This document shows, piece after piece, positions 16,299 to 23,705 of a stretch of 32,183 nucleotides of DNA; within the stretch, counting starts at the first letter, position 1; each line of letters opens with the position of its first letter. The stretch is from Bacteroidales bacterium (GTDB taxonomy: Bacteria > Bacteroidota > Bacteroidia > Bacteroidales > FEN-979). The DNA lies in the NCBI GenBank assembly GCA_028706295.1, contig JAQWBQ010000042.1, forward strand, positions 1 to 32,183, in the 5' to 3' direction. The notes beneath the pieces are model-generated. The model saw only the letters and a program-made list of their open reading frames with translations. It ran no database searches and had not been told where the DNA came from. A program made the translations under genes and the position numbers.

Positions 16299-18650
16299 GT
16301 GAAGAAAGAGGAGATCATAGAAAAGGTAGATCTGATCGTAAGCAGGAGCGGAACATCGCCCGATAAGGTCATTCCGATCCTGCAGCGGATCCAGGAGGAA
16401 TTTCATTTTCTCCCTGAGGAAGCCATGAGGCGTGTTTGTGAGATAACCGATATTAGATTACCGGAGATACAAGGAATATCGACTTTTTATTCTCAGTTCA
16501 GACATAACCTGGCAGGTAAACACATGATCCGTGTCTGTACCGGAACCGCCTGTCATGTTAAAGGGGCGCTTCAGGTTTATAATGCCTTCAGGAGGGAATT
16601 GAAGCTGGCGCCGGGAGAAGACACCGATCGCTCCTCGATTTTTTCCATCGAAAAAGTGGCATGTCTGGGTTGTTGTACCCTGGCCCCTGTAATTCGTATA
16701 GATGATATTACTTATGGTCATGTGATGCCTGAACAGGCCGGGGAGATCCTCGTCGATTTTCTTCGTCGCCCGCAACGTAAAGGTCCGGTTTCAGATTCGG
16801 GTTTAATTACGGTCGGTAACATTCAGGGTGAAATTCGTATCGGACTGGGATCCTGCTGTATTGCAAGCGGCAGCGCTGAAATCAAGGCCGAACTGGAACA
16901 AACCATTACCGAATCCGGGATTGTGGTCGATGTGAAGCAAGTGGGATGTGTGGGCGTTTGCCATCAGGTCCCGGTACTTGAAATCATCAAACCGGGCGAA
17001 AATCCCATGTTCTATTCCAAAATAAAGCCGGAAGAGGTCAAAGAGATTGTATTAAGTCATTTCAGACCGATTAACCCGGCGAACAGATTTCGGACCCGGA
17101 TCCTTTCATTTTTTGAAAAGATCCTGAAAGACGGAGCTCCCGGTACGTTTGAAAGGTATCCTTCAGAACAGAGGGACTCCCCCCTGACACGTTTTCTGGA
17201 GCCTCAGTGCAGTATTGCAACGGAAAACCGGGGGGCTGTAAAACCCTGTGAACTCGACGAATACAGGAAGTCGGAGGGTTTTAATGCCTTAAAGAAGTGC
17301 CTGAAGTTGATGACTCCTCAGGAGGTGATCGATGAGATCACGGCAAGCGGTTTACGGGGACGCGGGGGAGCAGGATTCCCGACCGGTCGGAAGTGGCAAC
17401 TGGTGCACGACCAGATCCATTTCCCGAAAGTCGTGATCTGCAATGGTGATGAAGGAGATCCGGGGGCTTTTATGGACCGGATGTTGCTCGAATCATATCC
17501 TTTCAGGATCATCGAAGGGATGATTATTGCAGGTTATGCAACGGGCGCTTCCGGGGGAATTTTTTATATCCGGGCCGAATATCCCTTAGCCGTGCAACGA
17601 ATCCGGGAAGCGATTGGTAAATGTTACGCGGAAGGGATTCTCGGTTCGAGGATCTATGATACGGATTTCTCATTTGATCTTGAAATTTTCGAAGGAGCCG
17701 GAGCCTTTGTATGTGGTGAAGAGACCGCATTGATCGCGTCGGTCGAAGGTCACCGCGGGATTCCAAGGCTCCGCCCCCCTTATCCGGCCGTGAAGGGTTT
17801 ATCCGGGAATCCGACTTTGATCAACAACACGGAAACATTCGCGCTGGTTTCCTGGATTATCAGGAATGGTGCCGCCTCCTTTGCTTCCATTGGTACTGTG
17901 AAAAGTAAAGGTACCAAAGTTTTTGCCCTTGCCGGAAAGGTCAAGCGGGGAGGATTGATCGAGGTTCCCATGGGGATTTCCATCCGGTCGATCGTGGAGG
18001 AGATCGGAGGTGGAATCGCTTCGGGATTGGGATTTAAAGCAGTCCAGATCGGGGGGCCTTCGGGGGGGTGCATTCCTGCCTCCCTGGCAGATCAGCCGAT
18101 CGATTATGAAGCGTTGAATAATGCCGGTGCGATGATGGGATCGGGAGGGATGATTGTGTTGGATGAATCGGACTGCATGGTTGATATGGCGCATTATTTT
18201 CTTTCATTTACGCAAAGCCAGAGTTGCGGACAATGCACTTTCTGCCGTATCGGAACCCGCAGGATGCTTGATATTCTGGAAAAAATCAGGTGTGGCGAAG
18301 CCCGGTCAGGCGATCTTGAACAACTGGAGCATCTTGCCCACAACACCCGGAAGGCCAGCCTGTGCGGGCTTGGCAAAACCGCTCCCAATCCGGTTTTATC
18401 TACACTCAGATATTTCCGGCAGGAGTACGAAGCACATCTTGAGGGGAAATGTCCGGCCGGTAAATGCCTGCCTCTGATCACCTATACCATTGATGAAACC
18501 TGTATCGGATGTACAAAGTGCGCCCAGCAATGCCCCGGCGATGCAATCGGGTTCACCCCGTACGAGGTTCATTCAATTGATGCGGAGAAGTGCATAAAGT
18601 GCGATATCTGCCGACAGGTTTGTCCGGTCGGATCGGTGAAAGTTATTTAA
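16299..18650 (+). CDS. NuoE-NuoF fusion: NADH-dependent flavin and iron-sulfur electron-transfer subunit
   Basis: The 783-residue cytoplasmic protein starts at GTG. Domain 1 (1-155) is NuoE-like with [2Fe-2S] ligands Cys80, Cys85, Cys122 and Cys126. Domain 2 (about 170-255) is a second thioredoxin-like [2Fe-2S] unit (GSCCIASGS, CVGVCHQVP), as at the N-terminus of HydB and HndC. Domain 3 (about 325-720) is NuoF: GRGGAGFPTGRKW (354-366), NAD/FMN segment CNGDEGDPGAFMDR (381-394), GAGAFVCGEETALI (466-479) and [4Fe-4S] SCGQCTFCRIGTRRM with Cys689. Domain 4 (about 728-783) is a ferredoxin with two [4Fe-4S] motifs (CIGCTKCAQQCP, CIKCDICRQVCP). This is the NADH module of bifurcating hydrogenases, formate dehydrogenases and BamGH. 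No hydrogenase, formate dehydrogenase or complex I gene accompanies it; the neighbouring flavoprotein is the likely partner. Confidence 0.9.
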   Translation: MKKEEIIEKVDLIVSRSGTSPDKVIPILQRIQEEFHFLPEEAMRRVCEITDIRLPEIQGISTFYSQFRHNLAGKHMIRVCTGTACHVKGALQVYNAFRRELKLAPGEDTDRSSIFSIEKVACLGCCTLAPVIRIDDITYGHVMPEQAGEILVDFLRRPQRKGPVSDSGLITVGNIQGEIRIGLGSCCIASGSAEIKAELEQTITESGIVVDVKQVGCVGVCHQVPVLEIIKPGENPMFYSKIKPEEVKEIVLSHFRPINPANRFRTRILSFFEKILKDGAPGTFERYPSEQRDSPLTRFLEPQCSIATENRGAVKPCELDEYRKSEGFNALKKCLKLMTPQEVIDEITASGLRGRGGAGFPTGRKWQLVHDQIHFPKVVICNGDEGDPGAFMDRMLLESYPFRIIEGMIIAGYATGASGGIFYIRAEYPLAVQRIREAIGKCYAEGILGSRIYDTDFSFDLEIFEGAGAFVCGEETALIASVEGHRGIPRLRPPYPAVKGLSGNPTLINNTETFALVSWIIRNGAASFASIGTVKSKGTKVFALAGKVKRGGLIEVPMGISIRSIVEEIGGGIASGLGFKAVQIGGPSGGCIPASLADQPIDYEALNNAGAMMGSGGMIVLDESDCMVDMAHYFLSFTQSQSCGQCTFCRIGTRRMLDILEKIRCGEARSGDLEQLEHLAHNTRKASLCGLGKTAPNPVLSTLRYFRQEYEAHLEGKCPAGKCLPLITYTIDETCIGCTKCAQQCPGDAIGFTPYEVHSIDAEKCIKCDICRQVCPVGSVKVI

Positions 18651-18723
18651 CAATAATATACATGCGTAGGAATTTCCCGGCATGTTGTGATAGAAAAGTG
18701 AATAATTCAGGTCCTATAACTTC

Positions 18724-20286
18724 ATGAAGATTACCATCGACCATCATCGTATCGAAGCCATAGAGGGTATGACTGTCATGGAGGCGGCTGCCGCGGCAGG
18801 AATTGTTATTCCCGCTATGTGCCACATAGCAGGAGTGCACAACCATCCCTCCTGTATGGTTTGTCTGGTGAAAGACATCGGCAGGAACCAGTTTATCCCT
18901 TCCTGTTCCTGCCTGGTGGAAGATGAAATGCTCATCCAGACCCATTCGCCCGAGATCCGGGAATTGAGGCGGGAGGCCCTTGAATTGCTTTTGAGCGATC
19001 ATGTGGGTGACTGCGAAGCTCCCTGCCAGCGATCGTGTCCTGCTCATATGGACATCCCCCGGATGAACCGCCTGATCGCGAATAACCGGCTTCAGGATGC
19101 ACTTGACCTGGTCAGGGAAGAGATCGCACTTCCATGGATTCTCGGATACATCTGTCCTGCACCGTGCGAAAAAGCATGTCGCAGGGGGACCATTGATCAG
19201 CCGGTATCTGTATGCCTGTTAAAAAGAATTACCGCCGATGATGATTCCCGGAGAAGGAATAACCTGCTGATCAAGGCGACCCGCACAGGCAAAAGGGTGG
19301 CCATTATCGGTACCGGTCCGGCCGGGCTTTCGGCTGCATTTTACCTGTTACGATCGGGGCATGGATGCACCCTGTTTGATCAGCACTCCGATCCGGGCGG
19401 GATGTTGCGCAGTCATATTCCGGAGGAGCGGCTTCCCCGTCATGTCCTGGATGCCGAAATTGATGTAATCAGGAACATGGGGGCTGAATTCAGGATGAAC
19501 GCCCGGATCGATGACCGCAGGTTTGAGGAAACGCTACTTCACGATTTTGATGCCCTGATCCTTGCCACAGGAAATGAAGAACAGAAAATCCTGCACGATT
19601 TCGGGCTGATCCTTGATGAAGAAGGAATCCGGGTCAGCAGAACGACATTTGGGGCCACGCATCCGGGGATATTTGCCTGCGGTACCCCGGCGAGTAAAAA
19701 TCAGATGGCTGTAAGATCTGTGGCACAGGGTAAAAACGCTGCCCGTTCCGCGGATCATTTTTTAAGAACAGGCAAACCCCACGGTCCAATGAAAAAATTC
19801 AACTCTTCCTTCGGGATCCTTTGGGAAACGGAGTTTGAAACGTACCTGGTGGAAGGAAGCAGGGATAAACGTACAGAACCTGCCGGTGGACTCCGGAGTG
19901 GATTCACAACTGGTGAGGCGATTCGTGAGGCGGCCCGCTGTATGCATTGCGACTGCCGGCGACAGGAGGATTGCAAACTGAGAAACTATGCGGGCGAATA
20001 CCAGGCCCATCAAAAACGATTTATCGGACCAGAACGAAAAATGATCACAAAAGTTTCCGGTCATCCTATGGTGGTATATGAATCTGAAAAATGTATTAAA
20101 TGTGGTTTATGTGTAGCCATTACCAGTCGTGAAAAGGAACCAATCGGGCTTTCATATATTGGCCGGGGATTTGATGTCCGGATTAATGTCCCGCTGAAAG
20201 GATCGATTCTGGAAGCCTTGACGCGCACTGCAGAAAAGGTGGTGCAATCCTGCCCAACAGGGGCATTAGCATGGAAATCGAAGTAA
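18724..20286 (+). CDS. NuoG-like [2Fe-2S] domain fused to a short GltD-like FAD domain
   Basis: The 520-residue cytoplasmic protein has an N-terminal [2Fe-2S] ferredoxin domain (Cys33, 44, 47, 61). A His93/Cys97 segment runs directly into the GltD/DPD-type cluster region (CEAPCQRSCPAHMDIP, 97-112, and CPAPCEKAC, 144-152). The FAD-binding Rossmann motif VAIIGTGPAGLSAAFYLL lies at 192-209. The protein then passes from DALILATGNE almost straight to the closing FAD motif GIFACGTP, so the second NAD(P)-binding domain usual in GltD and present in PreT of this same window is absent. The C-terminus has further cysteines (CMHCDCRRQEDC) and a ferredoxin-like CIKCGLC with a distant SCPTGA. It sits 73 bases after the NuoE-NuoF fusion, from which it probably receives electrons. 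No molybdopterin or hydrogenase domain is present. Confidence 0.85.
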   Translation: MKITIDHHRIEAIEGMTVMEAAAAAGIVIPAMCHIAGVHNHPSCMVCLVKDIGRNQFIPSCSCLVEDEMLIQTHSPEIRELRREALELLLSDHVGDCEAPCQRSCPAHMDIPRMNRLIANNRLQDALDLVREEIALPWILGYICPAPCEKACRRGTIDQPVSVCLLKRITADDDSRRRNNLLIKATRTGKRVAIIGTGPAGLSAAFYLLRSGHGCTLFDQHSDPGGMLRSHIPEERLPRHVLDAEIDVIRNMGAEFRMNARIDDRRFEETLLHDFDALILATGNEEQKILHDFGLILDEEGIRVSRTTFGATHPGIFACGTPASKNQMAVRSVAQGKNAARSADHFLRTGKPHGPMKKFNSSFGILWETEFETYLVEGSRDKRTEPAGGLRSGFTTGEAIREAARCMHCDCRRQEDCKLRNYAGEYQAHQKRFIGPERKMITKVSGHPMVVYESEKCIKCGLCVAITSREKEPIGLSYIGRGFDVRINVPLKGSILEALTRTAEKVVQSCPTGALAWKSK

Positions 20287-20362
20287 TTTTGAACCATTCA
20301 GGAAACTTTAAACTGTGAAGAACTGCTTTTTTTCAATTTTAAATCTTCATGTGCGCTGTAAT

Positions 20363-21538
20363 ATGCGTTTACAAAATCAGAGCAGCAGCCGTCCCGAAAA
20401 CGATCAACATAATTTTCTTCCGGAAATTCTGGTTGTTATTTTCCTGGTGATATTATTGACGTCCAATACGCTTCTTTCACAACCATCCCGGTTTACCTGC
20501 TGGCCCGCTTTCCGGGGCGATCACCAACTGACAGGTCGTACCGGTGCTGTAGTGTTGCCGCCTTTAAAACTTTTATGGACCTATAAAACCGCAGATGCCA
20601 TAAAATCATCGGCTGTTATCTGTAACGGAAATGTATACGTCGGATCGGATGATGGCGCCGTTTATTGTCTTTCGCAATCAGGAAAACTGAAATGGAAATT
20701 TGAGACCGGGAATTCCATTGAGGCGGGATTGTTACTGCTCGACAAAGTGATCTACGCTGGAAATCTGGAAGGAACGCTCTATGCACTGGATGCTGAAACG
20801 GGAAAACTGAAATGGAAATATGCCACCGAAGGACAGATTTCGGGCAGTCCGATATGGACCGGGGGTTCCAATGCAAAAAAGAACAGAATTCTGGTGGGCA
20901 GCTATGACTTCAACCTCCATTGCATCGACGCTGAAACCGGGAATATGATCTGGAAATACGAAACGGGGAATTATATCAACGGAACTCCGGCAATAGCCCA
21001 GGAAATGGCGATAATTGGCGGTTGCGACGGATTTCTTCATATCGTAGATGCCGGGAACGGAAAGCTTTTGGATAAGGCCGATCTCGAAACCTATGTTCCT
21101 GCATCCGCGGCAATATCAGGAAATCGCGCTTATGCCGGGAATTATGACGGAGCTTTTTATTGTTATGACCTTGCAACAAGAAAAATAATCTGGAAAACAG
21201 AGGGAGGCGGCCCCTTCATTGCCTCACCTGCAGTGGCCAGCGGATTGGTAGTTACCGGAACCCAGAACAAAATGGTGTACTGTTTCGATGCTACCGATGG
21301 TAAAGTTCTCTGGAAATTCAAAACATTGGGAAAAGTAGATGCATCTCCGGTCATCACCGGCCGTTCGGTGGTGGTAGCCTCCTCGGATGGGCGCCTGCGG
21401 TTCCTCGACCTGAAAACCGGTACAGAGCAGTGGATGTATGAGATCGGCAGTGCGATTGTTGCAACGCCGGCAGTGGTGGCAGGCCTGGTGGTGGTAGGAG
21501 CGGGGGATGGAAATGTATATGCTTTCGGGAAGAAGTAG
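20363..21538 (+). CDS. BamB-like PQQ-repeat beta-propeller, membrane-anchored or secreted
   Basis: The 391-residue protein starts at the ATG at 20363; an in-frame GTG at 20315 would add 16 residues before it. A hydrophobic signal or anchor lies at about residues 19-37 (LPEILVVIFLVILLTSNTLL). Seven to eight regular blades follow, each with a pattern such as GNVYVGSDDGAVYCL, SGKLKWKFETGN, LDAETGKLKWKYATEG or FDATDGKVLWKFKTLG. These repeats are more regular than in the other propellers of this cluster and closest to the BamB/quinoprotein repeat type. A TAATTTTG box (20284-20291) overlapping the previous stop could give it a separate promoter. It could be a scaffold or envelope component of the redox cluster; no catalytic motif is visible. 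Confidence 0.83.
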   Translation: MRLQNQSSSRPENDQHNFLPEILVVIFLVILLTSNTLLSQPSRFTCWPAFRGDHQLTGRTGAVVLPPLKLLWTYKTADAIKSSAVICNGNVYVGSDDGAVYCLSQSGKLKWKFETGNSIEAGLLLLDKVIYAGNLEGTLYALDAETGKLKWKYATEGQISGSPIWTGGSNAKKNRILVGSYDFNLHCIDAETGNMIWKYETGNYINGTPAIAQEMAIIGGCDGFLHIVDAGNGKLLDKADLETYVPASAAISGNRAYAGNYDGAFYCYDLATRKIIWKTEGGGPFIASPAVASGLVVTGTQNKMVYCFDATDGKVLWKFKTLGKVDASPVITGRSVVVASSDGRLRFLDLKTGTEQWMYEIGSAIVATPAVVAGLVVVGAGDGNVYAFGKK

Positions 21539-21547
21539 GAGAAAAAT

Positions 21548-21584
21548 GGATTTACGATTGAACAAGATTTACGATTTACGAATT
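21548..21584 (+). repeat. ATTTACGATT intergenic repeat, copy 2
   Basis: GGATTTACGATTG (21548-21560) and GATTTACGATTTACGAATT (21566-21584) closely match the pair at 16213-16246, in the same orientation. The two copies frame the NuoE-NuoF, flavoprotein and BamB-like genes. Confidence 0.6.
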
Positions 21585-21628
21585 CATACTTTTTTGATTT
21601 ATCGTCCGTACCTGTTAATGACTGTTAC

Positions 21629-22954
21629 ATGAAGATTGTCAATATTGTTCCTGGTTTCGGAGGCACATTTTATTGCGGGAATTGTCAACGCGACGGGGCG
21701 TTCGTGAAGGAACTGCGATATCGGGGGCACCAGGCGATTATCCTGCCAATGTATCTGCCGCTGACCATGAATAATTTGACGGATTCACCGGATCAAGCTG
21801 ATGATACCCGCGACGCTCCGGTATTTTATGGAGCGGTTAGCATCTATCTGAAGCAACAGTTTCCCGTGATGCGCAAAATGCCGCATTGGCTGGAAAATGT
21901 ATTCAATTCACGGCCGATCCTAAAATTTGCAGCAAGCAAGGCCGGTTCGACCCGTGCCCAGGGAATGGAAACGCTCACCGAATCCATGCTGCTTGGAGCG
22001 GAGGGTTTTCAACGGGAGGAACTTGATGAACTGGTACGTTTCCTGAAGAATCATGAAAAACCGGATCTGGTGCATATTTCAAATGTACTCCTGTTGGGTT
22101 TAGCCCGGCAGATCCGGGAGGAGGTAAAGGTTCCGGTTGTTTTTTCACTCCAGGATGAAGACGTTTGGGTTGATGCGATGGACCTACAATGGCAGCAACG
22201 GATGTGGGATCTGATGGCCTTGAAAGCACGGGATGTCGATGCCTTTGTATCGGTGTCCGCGTGGTTTGCAAAGAAAATGCAGGAAAAACTTGACATCCCC
22301 GCCGAAAAGCTTCATGTCATCCCCATCGGGGTAAATCCGGAAGGATACCGGTTCAGTGAGCCATCCTTCTCTCCCCCGACGATCGGCTATCTTTCGCGGA
22401 TATGCGAAGACAACGGATTCGAAGTCCTGGTCGATGCCTTCCTGATCCTGAAAGAAAGCGGGAGGTTCCCCGGGTTAAGGCTTCACGCCACCGGAGGTTA
22501 CACAGGTGACGACAGGGCGTTCATCCACCATCAGGAACAAAAAATCAGGAAAGGGAAATTCAAGGATGATTTCAGGATCTTCGAACACTACAAACCCGGT
22601 GAACTTACCTCCTTCTTCAAGACGCTGTCGGTGCTGTCGGTGCCTGTACTGAAAGGCGAAGCCTTCGGACTTTTCCAGATCGAGGCGCTTGCCTCCGGTA
22701 TTCCGCTGGTTCAGCCGGCTTTGGGCGCTTTCCCGGAGATCATTTCCGACACCGGAGGCGGGATCACCTATTATCCGAATACTGCGGAAGCGCTGGCCAA
22801 TGCACTCGCCGGAATCCTTACAGATCCTCTGCGCTTGAAAACAATGGCCAGAGAAGGGAGAAGGGTTGTGGAGGAGAAGTACAATGCCGGAGTACTGACA
22901 GAAAAGATGGTTGGGTTATACCGGCAGGTTATTGGCAATTTTGCCGGGAATTGA
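21629..22954 (+). CDS. GT4-type glycosyltransferase
   Basis: The 441-residue GT-B fold protein has an N-terminal nucleotide-fold start (MKIVNIVPGFGGTFYCGNCQ) with two cysteines in the glycine-rich loop. A linker region follows, then the C-terminal donor-binding domain (from about 240, IPIGVNPEGYRFSE and PTIGYLSRICEDNGFEVLVDAF). The EX7E motif of GT4 retaining enzymes is present as E-AFGLFQI-E in GEAFGLFQIEALASGIPLV. It should transfer a sugar from a nucleotide-sugar donor on the cytoplasmic side; acceptor unknown. It is 40 bases upstream of an ABC ATPase and permease pair on the same strand, so a joint role in making and exporting or modifying an envelope molecule is possible. Confidence 0.85.
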   Translation: MKIVNIVPGFGGTFYCGNCQRDGAFVKELRYRGHQAIILPMYLPLTMNNLTDSPDQADDTRDAPVFYGAVSIYLKQQFPVMRKMPHWLENVFNSRPILKFAASKAGSTRAQGMETLTESMLLGAEGFQREELDELVRFLKNHEKPDLVHISNVLLLGLARQIREEVKVPVVFSLQDEDVWVDAMDLQWQQRMWDLMALKARDVDAFVSVSAWFAKKMQEKLDIPAEKLHVIPIGVNPEGYRFSEPSFSPPTIGYLSRICEDNGFEVLVDAFLILKESGRFPGLRLHATGGYTGDDRAFIHHQEQKIRKGKFKDDFRIFEHYKPGELTSFFKTLSVLSVPVLKGEAFGLFQIEALASGIPLVQPALGAFPEIISDTGGGITYYPNTAEALANALAGILTDPLRLKTMAREGRRVVEEKYNAGVLTEKMVGLYRQVIGNFAGN

Positions 22955-22994
22955 CCTTGGCGTCTGCAGTTTATAAAAACAAAGAACATCGCTC

Positions 22995-23705
22995 ATGTTG
23001 GCAGAATTATCAAATGTTTCCAAATCCTACCTTCAGGATAAAGTACCGGGAAAAAAGGGTGAGGTAATTCCTGAAGTCCGGGTGCTTGACAACATCTCCT
23101 TGTCGATCGCAGAAACCGATACCATAGCCATTGTGGGACCTTCGGGATCGGGGAAAAGCACCCTGCTTAACCTGATCGGATGCCTCGACAGGCCGGATGC
23201 CGGTCAGGTCATCATCAATGGTTCCGACACCAGGGATCTTTCCGACAACGCCCTTTCGGCTTTGCGCAACCGGTTTATCGGTTTTGTGTTCCAGATGCAT
23301 CATCTTCTGCCTCAACTCAGCATCATCGACAATGTGCTGCTTCCCGTCCTTCCCGGCACTGATCCTGCCGCCGCGCATGATAGCCGGGATCATGCCATGG
23401 CACTGCTTGAAAAAGCAGGTATTGCCGGCCATTACAGGAAACACCCTTACCGGTTGTCGGTCGGGGAGTGCCAGCGGGCGGCAGTGGTGAGGGCACTCAT
23501 CAACCGGCCCCGCCTGGTGTTGGCCGACGAACCAACCGGCTCTCTCGATGCTGCAAATGCCGCCGTTCTGGGCGACATGCTGCTCAGGCTGACTGATGCA
23601 GAATCTGCCGCGCTTATCGTTGTCACCCACTCCTCAGAACTAGCATCAAGGATGGATAAGATCTACCGGCTGGGAGCCGGGAAACTCACTCCCGTCAAGG
23701 CATGA
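22995..23705 (+). CDS. ABC transporter ATP-binding protein, LolD/MacB type
   Basis: The 236-residue ATPase has Walker A GPSGSGKST (48-56), a Q-loop (VFQMHHLLPQ), signature LSVGECQRAAVVRALI, Walker B LVLADEPTGSLD and an H-loop (VVTHSSE). The LADEPTGSLD form and short length are typical of LolD/MacB/FtsE-type ATPases, which pair with FtsX-like permeases. The signature Cys in place of the usual Gln-rich form (GECQ rather than GEQQ) is a small variation. Its stop overlaps the permease start as ATGA, so the two are translated together. It probably powers extraction or mechanotransmission in the envelope; the lipoprotein-release role of true LolCDE cannot be assumed. Confidence 0.92.
   Translation: MLAELSNVSKSYLQDKVPGKKGEVIPEVRVLDNISLSIAETDTIAIVGPSGSGKSTLLNLIGCLDRPDAGQVIINGSDTRDLSDNALSALRNRFIGFVFQMHHLLPQLSIIDNVLLPVLPGTDPAAAHDSRDHAMALLEKAGIAGHYRKHPYRLSVGECQRAAVVRALINRPRLVLADEPTGSLDAANAAVLGDMLLRLTDAESAALIVVTHSSELASRMDKIYRLGAGKLTPVKA

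Noticed and set aside
16299-20286. Part of a respiratory complex I operon
   Set aside because: No membrane Nuo subunits (A, H, J-N) or NuoB/C/D/I follow, and NuoE and NuoF are fused with an extra [2Fe-2S] domain and C-terminal ferredoxin.
23010-23630. 206-residue minus-strand frame opposite the ABC ATPase gene
   Set aside because: It mirrors a clear Walker A/B ATPase and has low-complexity, His/Gln-rich text with no motif.
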